A model generated the notes under the pieces. The model did no database searches. It saw nothing but the letters and a program-made list of their open reading frames with translations, and was not told the DNA's origin. Positions 26,287-34,833 of a stretch of DNA of 64,000 nucleotides are shown here, one piece after another (the first letter of the stretch is position 1; every line of letters begins with the position of its first letter). The stretch comes from CBFDBF01 sp050291465 (GTDB taxonomy: Bacteria > Pseudomonadota > Gammaproteobacteria > Chromatiales > Chromatiaceae). Where the stretch lies: contig JBNKJV010000009.1 of assembly GCA_050291465.1 (NCBI GenBank), positions 1 through 64,000 of the forward strand, in the 5' to 3' direction. The position numbers and the translations under genes were made by a program.

Positions 26287-26731
26287 TTTCGACCCCCTGT
26301 TTGAATATGTTAGTGACCACCTCATCCACCATCTCTTCCGGTGACTTCCTCGTCAGTGAAGTGTGGAAAGAGTTTCCGGATGCCAGGGGATAATCGGTCT
26401 TCGGGTCTCTCAGGGTCACCGTAAGTTCCAGCATGTACATGGTGATATCCCACATCCATTTGTCCTCATAGGTGACAACGGCGTCATAATTCTGCCATAC
26501 CGTCGGATCATCCCCGGTTTCCGCGCTGTATCCCATTGTTCCCAGCTTGTCGGCAATCAGCTTGTTAATCCCTCTCCCGTCGGGCGCGAACTTCATTACA
26601 TAGATGTTCTTGACGCTGTTCAGATCGGTGGAAGGATCCAAGGTTGCCGTTGCCCGATTAACCGCGCAACCGGAAGTGAACGACATGACCATGGCGATCA
26701 GGGCAAGAATTATCCGCTTATTTCTTATCAT
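26273..26731 (-). CDS. Hypothetical lipoprotein
   Basis: A 152-residue lipoprotein with lipobox SFTSGC near residue 22. The mature part has NIYVMKFAPDGRGINKLIADKL, a W-Q-N-Y-D-A-V-V-T-Y strand, MLELTVTLRDPKT and a C-terminal helix DEVVTNIFKQGVE. This resembles the compact alpha/beta folds of DUF4136-like envelope lipoproteins, but I am not certain. It overlaps the following lipoprotein gene. Confidence 0.7.
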   Translation of the reverse strand: MIRNKRIILALIAMVMSFTSGCAVNRATATLDPSTDLNSVKNIYVMKFAPDGRGINKLIADKLGTMGYSAETGDDPTVWQNYDAVVTYEDKWMWDITMYMLELTVTLRDPKTDYPLASGNSFHTSLTRKSPEEMVDEVVTNIFKQGVENVQE

Positions 26732-26817
26732 TTTTCTCTCCTTATATAACTAAGTGTCGGGTCTCTCTTTAATACACTCCAATTTCAACGCCCTCAGAAT
26801 ATGATCGAACAGCACGG

Positions 26818-27132
26818 CTAGAATCCGTACTCCCGCTCCACTCGGCATACTCGGACCCGGAATGCAGAATACCACTCCTTGGCCCGGGCCTGGGCATTAC
26901 GGTGAGCCATATTCTCCTTCCAGGCCTTTATAGCATCAAGGGTTGACCAGTAGGAAATCGAAACGCCTAATTCCTGCCTTGCGGACTCGAACCCCAGAAA
27001 ACCCGGCTGCTTCGAAGCAAGATCCAGCATCTCTTTTGCCGTATTGCCATAGCCGTTATCACCATCGGTTCTCACAGAGGTGAAAATAACTGCGTAGTAG
27101 GGCGGCTCCGGTGTCGTCACAGGACCGGTCAT
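26818..27132 (-). CDS. Antibiotic biosynthesis monooxygenase (ABM) fold protein
   Basis: A 104-residue dimeric alpha+beta barrel protein. YYAVIFTSVRTDGDNGYG, KEMLDLASKQPGFLGFESAR, ISYWSTLDAIKAWKENMAHRNAQARAKEWY and the terminal FRVRVCRVEREY follow the ABM/YgiN-like pattern. The HRNAQARAKEWY helix is characteristic of the COG2329 subgroup. Substrate unknown; some relatives bind haem or oxidise aromatic compounds, others have no known activity. Confidence 0.8.
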   Translation of the reverse strand: MTGPVTTPEPPYYAVIFTSVRTDGDNGYGNTAKEMLDLASKQPGFLGFESARQELGVSISYWSTLDAIKAWKENMAHRNAQARAKEWYSAFRVRVCRVEREYGF

Positions 27133-27184
27133 TATTCTTCCTTATTCAGCGAAAACTTCCGGGCGCATCCGCTTTTGCGGGATA

Positions 27185-27607
27185 CTATGCCTGTTGTTGT
27201 TTGAGTTCACCTATTTTTGAACAGGCATTTTCAAACAATGCAAAAACATCAACATCCTCACCGCTCTCAATCCGCTTTGATATGGAAGTGAGGGGAAATG
27301 TGATTATTGACGTCCCTTCAACGATAAGGGCGGGATCGCGACCGTACTCATCCTCAACAGCCACCCACTTCAGACCCAGTTTCTGTGCCAGGGCATCGCC
27401 GAACGCAATTCCGAGACATTGAAGCTTTACTGTTTCGGTCGGATCTATCCATTTATTCCTGAGAATTGCATCCAGCAGGTCCAGCTTCCCTTCCAGACTC
27501 TGGTATTCCTGTTCCGATTCCGGCGGGTAGTGGTCGCGCACCCATTTCCGTTGGGCCTCAACCCTGGCGCGATCCTCCGGATTAAGTTCTTCCACTTTCT
27601 GTGCCAT
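27185..27607 (-). CDS. DUF3806 domain protein
   Basis: A 140-residue protein starting MAQKVEELNPED at 27607 with GGGAG 6 nt upstream. The hallmark is LQCLGIAFGDALAQKLGLKWVAVEDEYGRDPALIVEGTSII and FPLTSISKRIESGEDVDVF, matching the DUF3806 pattern (quoted here as two blocks: GIAFGDALAQKLGLKWV and EDEYGRDPAL). Cytoplasmic, function unknown. Neighbours are other small unknowns on the same strand. Confidence 0.72.
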   Translation of the reverse strand: MAQKVEELNPEDRARVEAQRKWVRDHYPPESEQEYQSLEGKLDLLDAILRNKWIDPTETVKLQCLGIAFGDALAQKLGLKWVAVEDEYGRDPALIVEGTSIITFPLTSISKRIESGEDVDVFALFENACSKIGELKQQQA

Positions 27608-27697
27608 CTCAAACTCCCTTGAATGATCGCTTCCCTGCATCAAACACCCTTCCGACAGGAATGCTCTGCGCGGACCTTAGCATTTCGTCCGCAATCC

Positions 27698-28129
27698 TCA
27701 TACCGGATCGTGGAACGATAGAACATGATCCTTCTTGTCCGGCGGATAGAGAAGCAGACCCTTACTGATGAATGAGCAAGGCCTGCTTGCCCGCCTCAGG
27801 CCGCCGCCCATATATCCAAAATACACTTCACGACCATCTCGCTGCGCCTTAAGCAGGTAAGATGCCGCCTCGTCTGTCTCTTCCCTGGCGGGATGGCTTG
27901 TTTGCACAAAGGGCAGCCATGAATACCATGGAACCCCCCCATATTCCACTTTCACTTCGAGTTTTTGACAACCCGGCATCAGCGCGGAACGCTCGTCTGT
28001 TTGGGCAAAGGTAAACGAATAATTGCCGTCCTTGCCGGCTAAGCGATCCACTTTGCCGAGAACCGAATCCCCGCCCGCCACGGCAAGCCCACAGAATACG
28101 GAAAAAAACAGAAAGCCAAGCGATCTCAT
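27698..28129 (-). CDS. Hypothetical secreted protein
   Basis: A 143-residue protein starting MRSLGFLFFSVF; its hydrophobic core ends CGLAVAGG, a likely signal peptide cleaved after AVA. The mature part is a small beta-rich domain with two cysteines (MPGCQKLEV; SRPCSFIS), possibly disulfide-linked in the periplasm. No family recognised. The open frame extends ten codons upstream, but the Met chosen starts the signal peptide. Confidence 0.62.
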   Translation of the reverse strand: MRSLGFLFFSVFCGLAVAGGDSVLGKVDRLAGKDGNYSFTFAQTDERSALMPGCQKLEVKVEYGGVPWYSWLPFVQTSHPAREETDEAASYLLKAQRDGREVYFGYMGGGLRRASRPCSFISKGLLLYPPDKKDHVLSFHDPV

Positions 28130-28184
28130 GCCTTGAAATAAGTAACGTTCGTAAACCACCGATACGGTTCTATCGGGCCTGAAC

Positions 28185-28670
28185 CTATTCTATAGTCTTT
28201 AACTGATCGAGGTACCATTCCGCCTGTTTCCACTGCTGGTCCTGTTCCGTGTGCCATTCAAACGGGCGCGGATGATAGTGATGGTCAACGATAAATTGAA
28301 GATGCTGATGCGCTATTTCAGGATCGTAAACACGCCATACAAGCCGGCGGGTCTTATTCCATGTCTCCCGGACAAAAAACAGCGCATTTCCACCCGCCTT
28401 GATCTCCTCATCCAGTTTATCGCAGAACGGATCCACTATTTCCCGTTCTTCCTCGGAGGGCATTCCATTGTCAATGAGATCTTCGAAATAGATTATCAGG
28501 GACAGATGCCAGCCGAATATCTCCTTGTGCTCGAAGTCCTTAAGCGCGGAATTAAGCATACCTATGCAAGGCAGCCCCTCTTGCTTCCATTCCATCAGAG
28601 CATATTCTTCCTCAGGCAGAACTATTCGAATTTCGTTCTCTTTCAATCCAATCTCTCTATATTGATACAA
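28185..28670 (-). CDS. DUF695 domain protein
   Basis: A 161-residue cytoplasmic protein. Features typical of DUF695 are HLSLIIYFEDLIDNGMPSEEE, an E-x-x-x-x-DPFCDKL helix, NALFFVRETWNKTRRLVWRVYDPE and a C-terminal DPEIAHQHLQFIVDH segment. Function unknown. Nothing suggests co-transcription with the upstream rhamnulose-type aldolase, which is divergent. Confidence 0.7.
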   Translation of the reverse strand: MYQYREIGLKENEIRIVLPEEEYALMEWKQEGLPCIGMLNSALKDFEHKEIFGWHLSLIIYFEDLIDNGMPSEEEREIVDPFCDKLDEEIKAGGNALFFVRETWNKTRRLVWRVYDPEIAHQHLQFIVDHHYHPRPFEWHTEQDQQWKQAEWYLDQLKTIE

Positions 28671-29156
28671 CCGCCCCGGAACCAGAGTTTAGCGGCCTGA
28701 GCCATTTTCCACGATTACCGGAATATATAAAGAACTCCGGCCCCTTTTACCAACAGCGAAGATGAGATGCTCATTGGCCGGTTATGTTCACACATCATCT
28801 CTGTATCCGCATGTTGGACATATTTTTTGCGAAGGGAGCGATATTCATATAATTCCGCAGCGGAAGCAGGGCTGCCACGGCGCAGCTTCCCGCTGCTTGT
28901 TTTGCATTGTTCCCAATATTCGGTAACTTAGCAGATTCGTCCCGGCATGTTCCAGTGATTTCCGGGGCGACTTGGGAAAGATTGTCACCCACTTTTATCC
29001 CTGTCCAAGTCCTGATATGGCCGCTTATATCCGCCAGGTTGAATAACCCCCGAAACAGTGTAGAGGCGGGCGCTTCCCGCCCTACCACCGCTGTCCCGGA
29101 TCAGCGGATTCGGCTACACTCCTTCCCATTCTGGTGTTTGTACATTAAAGAACAAG
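28671..29156. other. Intergenic region with hairpins
   Basis: A 486-nt gap between divergent genes. It contains two inverted repeats: CAGCGG-AAGC...GCTT-CCCGCTG at about 28857-28894, and GGCGGG/CCCGCC with loop CGCTT near 29066-29082. No convincing gene; a 97-codon minus-strand frame here reads through both hairpins. The leader of the aldolase gene must lie in its right end. The core (28900-29045) may be a decayed repeat. Confidence 0.4.
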
Positions 29157-31127
29157 ATGAAAAGCCTTTGGAACGATAAAGAAGCGGCGCCTTACCTGAA
29201 CGATGATCTGGCGTTGCGTGTTTACACCTCGCGGCTGCTGGGCCGGGAGCCGAACCTGGTGCTGCACGGGGGGGGCAACACCTCGGTGAAGAGCAGGGCC
29301 GCCGATCTGTTCGGCCAACAGGAGGATATCCTGTTCGTGAAGGGCAGCGGCTGGGACCTGGCCACCATCGAGGCCCCCGGCTTCGCGCCGGTGAGAATGA
29401 AGACCCTGTTGCAGATGGCGGAGCTGAAGGAGCTCAGCGACAGCGATATGGTGAAGGGCCAGCGGGCGGCGATGACCGATCCTTTTGCCCCCAACCCCTC
29501 AGTGGAGGCGATACTGCATGCGGTGATTCCCTTTAAATATGTCGATCACACCCACGCCGATGCGGTGGTGACCATCACCAACACCCCGGACGGGGAGGCC
29601 CGCATCCGTGACCTTTTCGGCGACCGGGTGATGATCGTGCCCTTTGCCATGGCCGGGTTCGTCCTGGCCCGCAAGATCCATGAGATGTGCCAGGGAGTGG
29701 ATTGGGAGAAACTGGAGGGCATGGTGCTGATGAACCACGGGGTCTTCACCTTCAGCGACGACGCCCGGGAGAGCTATGAACGGATGATCCGACTGGTGAC
29801 CGAGGCCGAGGAGTATCTGGAAAGGAACGATGCCCTAGTGGTTCCGCCGCCGGGTGTGGCCGGAGAGGATCTGCCGGCCCTGGCGGAAATACGCCGGGCC
29901 GTTTCCACCGCCCGCGGGAGTGCCGTCATCGCCCGCTGGGATCCCGATCCCGAATCCCTGGATTTTTCTCACCTCCCGGATGTAGCCTCATTGGTCAGCC
30001 GGGGCCCCCTTACCCCGGATCATGTGATCCGCACAAAACGCACACCAGTGGTTATCGGCGAAGAACCGGCGCAGGACATCGCCGGCTACGTGGCCGACTA
30101 CCGGGACTATTTCCAACGCAACGACGACGGCACCCTGACCTGCCTCAACCCCGCCCCCTGTTGGGCGGTCTGGCCCGGCTACGGCTGCGTCAGCTTCGGC
30201 CGCAGCAAGAAGGAGGCGGACATCGTCTCCGACATCAAGGCCCATACCCTGCCCGCCATTCGCTCCGCGGAGCGCCTGGGAGGCTGGCAGGCCCTGCCGG
30301 AGGACGAGATCTTCCGCATGGAGTACTGGGAGCTGGAGCAGGCCAAGCTCAGCAAAGGCAAAACGGAAAAGCCCCTGCAGGGCAAGGTGGCACTGGTAAC
30401 CGGTGCGGCCAGCGGTATCGGCCTGGCCTGCGTCCAGGCGCTGCATGCCCAGGGGGCCGCGGTGATGGCTCTGGACCTGAATCCCTCGGTTACCGAGCAA
30501 TTTGCTCAAAAGGAACTCAAGGGCGTGGTGTGCGACGTGACTGACGAGTCACAGATCCGGGAAGCGGTGGCGGAGACGATACGCGCCTTCGGCGGACTGG
30601 ATATCCTGATCAGCAACGCCGGCGCCTTCCTCGCCAGCGAGACCATCGACGTCATGGCCGACGAAAGCTGGGACAAAAGCATGGATGTAAACCTCACCAG
30701 CCACCAGCGGCTGCTGAAGGCCTGTACCCCTTATCTGAAACTGGGGATAGACCCGGCGGTGGTCATGATCGCCTCCAAGAACGTCCCGGCCCCCGGCCCC
30801 GGCGCCGCGGCCTACTCGGTGGCCAAGGCGGGACAGACCCAGCTCGCCCGGGTGGCGGCCCTGGAGCTCGGGAAGTTCGGGGTGCGGGTCAACGTGCTGC
30901 ATCCGGACGCGGTGTTCGATACCGCCATCTGGACCCCCGAGGTCCTGGCCAAGCGGGCGGAACATTACGGGATGACGGTGGAGGAGTACAAGACCAAGAA
31001 TCTGTTGCGGACGGAGGTGCGCTCACGCGATGTGGCCGCCCTGGCCTGCGCCATGGTCGGCCCGCTCTTCTCCCGCACCACCGGGGCGCAGGTACCCATC
31101 GACGGCGGCAACGACAGGGTCATCTGA
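29157..31127 (+). CDS. Bifunctional aldolase/short-chain dehydrogenase (RhaD-like)
   Basis: A 656-residue fusion. Residues 1-390 are a class II (zinc) aldolase/adducin domain with VDHTHADAVVTITN and LMNHGVFTF, providing metal-binding histidines. Residues 400-656 are a short-chain dehydrogenase with VALVTGAASGIGLA, ISNAGAF and the catalytic YSVAK plus the upstream MIASKN segment. Homologues cleave rhamnulose-1-phosphate-type substrates and oxidise the aldehyde product. Real substrate here is unknown; no other rhamnose genes are present. The following glucokinase gene starts one base after the stop, a tight operon. Confidence 0.9.
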   Translation: MKSLWNDKEAAPYLNDDLALRVYTSRLLGREPNLVLHGGGNTSVKSRAADLFGQQEDILFVKGSGWDLATIEAPGFAPVRMKTLLQMAELKELSDSDMVKGQRAAMTDPFAPNPSVEAILHAVIPFKYVDHTHADAVVTITNTPDGEARIRDLFGDRVMIVPFAMAGFVLARKIHEMCQGVDWEKLEGMVLMNHGVFTFSDDARESYERMIRLVTEAEEYLERNDALVVPPPGVAGEDLPALAEIRRAVSTARGSAVIARWDPDPESLDFSHLPDVASLVSRGPLTPDHVIRTKRTPVVIGEEPAQDIAGYVADYRDYFQRNDDGTLTCLNPAPCWAVWPGYGCVSFGRSKKEADIVSDIKAHTLPAIRSAERLGGWQALPEDEIFRMEYWELEQAKLSKGKTEKPLQGKVALVTGAASGIGLACVQALHAQGAAVMALDLNPSVTEQFAQKELKGVVCDVTDESQIREAVAETIRAFGGLDILISNAGAFLASETIDVMADESWDKSMDVNLTSHQRLLKACTPYLKLGIDPAVVMIASKNVPAPGPGAAAYSVAKAGQTQLARVAALELGKFGVRVNVLHPDAVFDTAIWTPEVLAKRAEHYGMTVEEYKTKNLLRTEVRSRDVAALACAMVGPLFSRTTGAQVPIDGGNDRVI

Positions 31128-31128
31128 C

Positions 31129-32109
31129 ATGGCGCTACTTTCAGGAGATATCGGCGGTACCAAGACCCGGCTGGCGCTGCTTCGACAGGGAGAATCCGGC
31201 CTTGAGATCATCCGGGAAGAGACCTACCCCAGCGGTGACTTCAGCTCACTGACTCATATGGTCCGCCTCTTCCTGGAGACCTGCGACAGCCCTCCCTCGG
31301 AGGCGGGATTCGGTCTGGCCGGACCGATCCGGGAACGCCGCTGCCGAACCACTAACCTGCCGTGGCTGATCGACGCCGATGAACTGGAAAGCGAGCTGGG
31401 TATCCCGAGGGTGACGCTGCTGAACGACCTGGAAGCCGTGGCCTGGGGATTGCCGGCCCTGAACGATGAGTCGCTGCTTACCCTGCAGCAAGGGGCCGAA
31501 CACCCGCGGGGCAACCGCTCCGTCCTGGCCGCCGGCACCGGCCTGGGTGAAGCAGGGCTCTATTGGGACGGCGCGGGGTATCACCCCTTCGCCACCGAAG
31601 GAGGCCACTGCAATCTGGCCCCGACCACGCCCCTGCAGTTTGAACTCCTGCAGTATCTGCAGCGCACCCTCTCCCGCGCCACCTGGGAGGACGTGCTCTC
31701 CGGACCGGGGTTGGTCACCCTCTATCGCTTTCTGCTTCAGCGTTCAAACACCGCTCCTCCGGGCTGGTTTTTATCCGCGGAGTCGGAGGGTGATGCGGCC
31801 GCGGCTATCGCTTCGCGGGCGGATGCGGAACGGGACCCGATCGCCTTCGATGCCTTACAGGAGTTCGTTCGTTTGCTGGCGACGGAGGCGGGCAACCTGT
31901 CCCTCAAACATATGGCCACGGGCGGGCTCTATATCGGCGGGGGCATCCCCCCGAAGATCCTCCCCTGGTTGCAGCGCCCCCTGTTTCTTGAGACCTTTTG
32001 CGATAAGGGCAAGATGCGACCGCTGATGGACACCATTCCCGTTCACGTCATCCTCGATGACCGGGTGGCGCTCTACGGCCCGGCGCTGTTCTTAGAGAAA
32101 AACAGATAA
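31129..32109 (+). CDS. glk: Glucokinase
   Basis: A 326-residue group A bacterial glucokinase. ATG 31129 lies one base past the aldolase stop. The phosphate loop GDIGGTKTRLALL is at residue 6, NDLEAVAWGL near 105 supplies the catalytic Asp, GTGLGEAGL near 135 is the adenosine/phosphate 2 motif, and TEGGHCNLAP near 158 the sugar-binding Glu-Gly-Gly-His. It phosphorylates glucose in the cytoplasm. Association with the aldolase/SDR fusion suggests a sugar-degrading operon, perhaps with glycogen turnover via glgP. Confidence 0.9.
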   Translation: MALLSGDIGGTKTRLALLRQGESGLEIIREETYPSGDFSSLTHMVRLFLETCDSPPSEAGFGLAGPIRERRCRTTNLPWLIDADELESELGIPRVTLLNDLEAVAWGLPALNDESLLTLQQGAEHPRGNRSVLAAGTGLGEAGLYWDGAGYHPFATEGGHCNLAPTTPLQFELLQYLQRTLSRATWEDVLSGPGLVTLYRFLLQRSNTAPPGWFLSAESEGDAAAAIASRADAERDPIAFDALQEFVRLLATEAGNLSLKHMATGGLYIGGGIPPKILPWLQRPLFLETFCDKGKMRPLMDTIPVHVILDDRVALYGPALFLEKNR

Positions 32110-32121
32110 CCCCTGACTCTC

Positions 32122-32739
32122 CTACAGGGCCCCGTGTTCCTTGAGGAGCTCATGTACCCGCTCCGCCAGCCGCCGGTAGCCCGCGCCGTTGAGGTGAATG
32201 GGATCCGACTTGAACGCCTGGTTTGTCTCCAGATCCGGCAGGATCTCCCCGTCGAAGGGGATATGAAACTCCTCCGCCAGCCGCTGGTAATAGGGCTCGC
32301 TGTCCGGCAGCAACAGGGAAAACTCCGGCACCCCGATCAGCACTACATCTATAGACCTGTCTCGGGCCGCCTTGATCATGGCGCGCAGGTTCTCCTCGGC
32401 CTGCCCCTTCGGCAGGCGCCGCAGGATGTCGTTGCCGCCGTGACAGAGCACCAGGAGCTGCGGTTTCAGTTCATCCAGGAGCTGCGGCAACCGTTTGCGG
32501 CCCTGGGCCGACACCTCCCCCGGCACGCCGGCGTTGACCACCCGCCGGCCGCTCAGTCGTTGCAGCACATCCGGATAGCTTTCTCCCTTCCCGGCCCCGA
32601 CACCCCGAGTCAGACTATCGCCAAAGGCGAGGATAACCGCATCCGGCTCCAGGTACCCCTGGCGCGGTGGCGACTCGCTGCAGGAGGTCATCAGCATCAA
32701 TAGCAGTGCCGCGCCGCAGATAGGAAATAGTCTGATCAT
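32122..32739 (-). CDS. GDSL/SGNH-type arylesterase lipoprotein (TesA-like)
   Basis: A 205-residue lipoprotein; the signal ends with lipobox LMTSC (Cys20). SGNH hydrolase blocks: AFGDSLTRGVGAGKGESYP (nucleophile Ser in GDS), NAGVPGEVS, LCHGGNDILRR and SDPIHLNGAGY (catalytic Asp and His). Similar to multifunctional acyl-CoA thioesterase/lysophospholipase TesA, but membrane-tethered. Convergent with glk, 12 nt apart. Confidence 0.88.
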   Translation of the reverse strand: MIRLFPICGAALLLMLMTSCSESPPRQGYLEPDAVILAFGDSLTRGVGAGKGESYPDVLQRLSGRRVVNAGVPGEVSAQGRKRLPQLLDELKPQLLVLCHGGNDILRRLPKGQAEENLRAMIKAARDRSIDVVLIGVPEFSLLLPDSEPYYQRLAEEFHIPFDGEILPDLETNQAFKSDPIHLNGAGYRRLAERVHELLKEHGAL

Positions 32740-32787
32740 GTTTTATATCCGCGAAAACAAACGAAAGTGAAGCACTATCACAAAAGA

Positions 32788-33579
32788 CTAACCCTGATCA
32801 CCTGTAATTACCGGTTTGGGTAGGAACGCCGGCAGGTCACGCACATCACAGGGACCGCGGTACTCAGCTGGTATGTTATCGGGACATTCACCACAACGCT
32901 CGTTACCGGGCACGGCGAAATCGATCTTGCGCGGGTAGGGCAGGTCCAGGCCGTTCATGGTCACCATAAACTCTTCCCGGCTTGTATCCTTCCGGATTCG
33001 CGGATTTCTAAGCTTCTCCTGGCCGATGGTGGTGATTCTGCGATTTTCATAATCATGTGCCGGATACACCAGCGTTTCATCCGGAAGGCTGTAGAACTTG
33101 TTCATAATGCTGTGGTAGAGCTGTTCCGGATCCCCCGATTGAAAATCGGTCCTGCCGCACGCCTCTATCAGCAGCGCATCGCCGCAAAACAGACAGGACT
33201 GCATGCCGTTATTATACAGATAGGCATGATGGGTGCTGGTGTGTCCGGGGGTAAACAAGGGGTGCAATTCCATGTTTCCGACCCTGAACGTTTCCCCCTC
33301 CCGGACACCGATATCGGCACAGGAAAGATTGTCCATCGCCGGTACGACAATCCTGCTGCCACAGAACTGCCGCAGCTTGGTTGCTCCGGTCAGATGATCG
33401 GCGTGAATATGTGTTTCCAGAGTATAAGTCAGTGTCAAAGCGAGTTCCCGCAGCAGCTCAAGGTCGCGAGAGACGGTATCGATGACGGGATCGATCAACA
33501 CACACTCTCCAGTCTCCTCGCATGCCAGGAGGTAAGTGTAGGTACTGGAATCCGGTTCGAACAGTTGCCTGAACAGCAT
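32788..33579 (-). CDS. ETHE1-like persulfide dioxygenase (MBL fold)
   Basis: A 263-residue metallo-beta-lactamase-fold protein. The metal motif ETHIHADHLTG, GHTSTHHAYL and FCGDALLIEACGRTDFQ are intact, and RTDFQ is the ETHE1 hallmark. VYPAHDYENRRITTIGQE closes the site. ETHE1 oxidises glutathione persulfide to sulfite with O2; sulfite would then feed AprBA. The C-terminus has an additional Cys-containing tail (NERCGECPDN) seen in some bacterial members. It stands alone between the GDSL gene and the signalling pair. Confidence 0.88.
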   Translation of the reverse strand: MLFRQLFEPDSSTYTYLLACEETGECVLIDPVIDTVSRDLELLRELALTLTYTLETHIHADHLTGATKLRQFCGSRIVVPAMDNLSCADIGVREGETFRVGNMELHPLFTPGHTSTHHAYLYNNGMQSCLFCGDALLIEACGRTDFQSGDPEQLYHSIMNKFYSLPDETLVYPAHDYENRRITTIGQEKLRNPRIRKDTSREEFMVTMNGLDLPYPRKIDFAVPGNERCGECPDNIPAEYRGPCDVRDLPAFLPKPVITGDQG

Positions 33580-33861
33580 GATGATACCGCCCTCGCAATT
33601 GGGAAGGGTCGCAGATTAACCTATTCAAACGATGTTTTACCAGTAAGAAAAAGAGGGATTAGCCGGCGCAACCTGTTGCTTGCCGTATAGATCGATTTCC
33701 GGACTTTTTAAGCAAATACCTAAGGTATTGATCTGCTGGATATTTATGTTGTGGAATCTTGGAAGCTGATTGATTTTAAAGGTTTTTCAGCCCCTGCCGA
33801 TACACCTAGAAGGGCCTGTTCCAGCGGTTTCCCGCATGCAGAATTACATAGCGCAGACAGC

Positions 33862-34833
33862 GTGAAAATAACGGCTACATACAAGAAAGCTCTAGGCATA
33901 GTGTTATTGGTGGTCCTGGCTTTACCGTCCAACCAGGCAATAGCAAAAAAATGTCTTTTTATCTCTTCGTACCACAGCGGATACGCCTGGTCTGACGGCG
34001 TCGAAAAGGGCTTACGCGAGACCCTGAAAGGGAAGTGCGAACTCCAGCAGTTCGATATGGACACGAAAAGGCACAAGGACGAGGCATCCAAAAAGAAAGC
34101 GGCGCTTAAAGCCAAAGAGCTGATCGATTCCTGGAAACCTGATGTGGTCATCACGGCAGATGACAATGCCGCAAAATATCTAATCCAGCCCTATTACAAG
34201 GAGCATCCGATTCCTTTCGTTTTTTGCGGCATCAACTGGAACGTTGATGAGTACGGCTTTCCTTACAGCAACACTACCGGCATGGTAGAAGTCGCCCCCA
34301 TCGATGCCCTGTTCGAGAGGGCAAAGAATATTCAAGGTTATGCCCGCCGGGCGATCTATATCGGCGCGAAAACGCTGACGGAAGAGAAGAACTTGAAACG
34401 CTTCAGGCGCGCGGCAAAAAAATACGGCATCTCGCTGGAAGATCGCCTGGTGAATACCACCCGAGACTGGAAGGCCGCTTATAAGGAAGCTCAGAAATTC
34501 GATTTTGTCGTAATCGGCAGTAACTCGGGAATCAACGACTGGGATGAGAAATCCGTGGTGGAATTCGTCACCAGCAGCACGAGCACGCTCTCTCTAACCA
34601 ATCATGGCTGGATGATGCCCTACACAATCCTGGGCCTGACCAAGGTCCCCGAAGAACATGGCGAATGGGCCGCATTGGCGGCACTCGCGATTTTGGACGG
34701 GGCCAAGCCTACTGAAATCCCTATAGTCTCCAACCGCAAATCGGATATCTGGGTTAACCACGTGATCCTGGAGCGAAGCGGCATCAGGTTTCCGGATTCT
34801 TTGCTTCGAAAAGCGAAAAAAGTCGGTTCATGA
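33862..34833 (+). CDS. Periplasmic binding protein (ABC-substrate-binding type)
   Basis: A 323-residue secreted protein starting at GTG 33862 (MKITATYKKALGIVLL), whose signal peptide ends QAIAKK. The mature fold has CLFISSYHSGYAW, PDVVITADDNAAKYLIQPYYK and YIGAKTLTEEKNLKRF blocks, typical of the PF04392-like ABC substrate-binding group found next to signalling genes. No ABC permease or ATPase follows. Instead it overlaps the next gene by 4 nt (ATGA), so the binding protein likely feeds a periplasmic sensor. Codon use and base content look more AT-rich than neighbours. Confidence 0.8.
   Translation: MKITATYKKALGIVLLVVLALPSNQAIAKKCLFISSYHSGYAWSDGVEKGLRETLKGKCELQQFDMDTKRHKDEASKKKAALKAKELIDSWKPDVVITADDNAAKYLIQPYYKEHPIPFVFCGINWNVDEYGFPYSNTTGMVEVAPIDALFERAKNIQGYARRAIYIGAKTLTEEKNLKRFRRAAKKYGISLEDRLVNTTRDWKAAYKEAQKFDFVVIGSNSGINDWDEKSVVEFVTSSTSTLSLTNHGWMMPYTILGLTKVPEEHGEWAALAALAILDGAKPTEIPIVSNRKSDIWVNHVILERSGIRFPDSLLRKAKKVGS

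Noticed and set aside
28795..29088. 97-codon minus-strand frame in the long gap
   Set aside because: It reads through two perfect hairpins and has no family or ribosome site.
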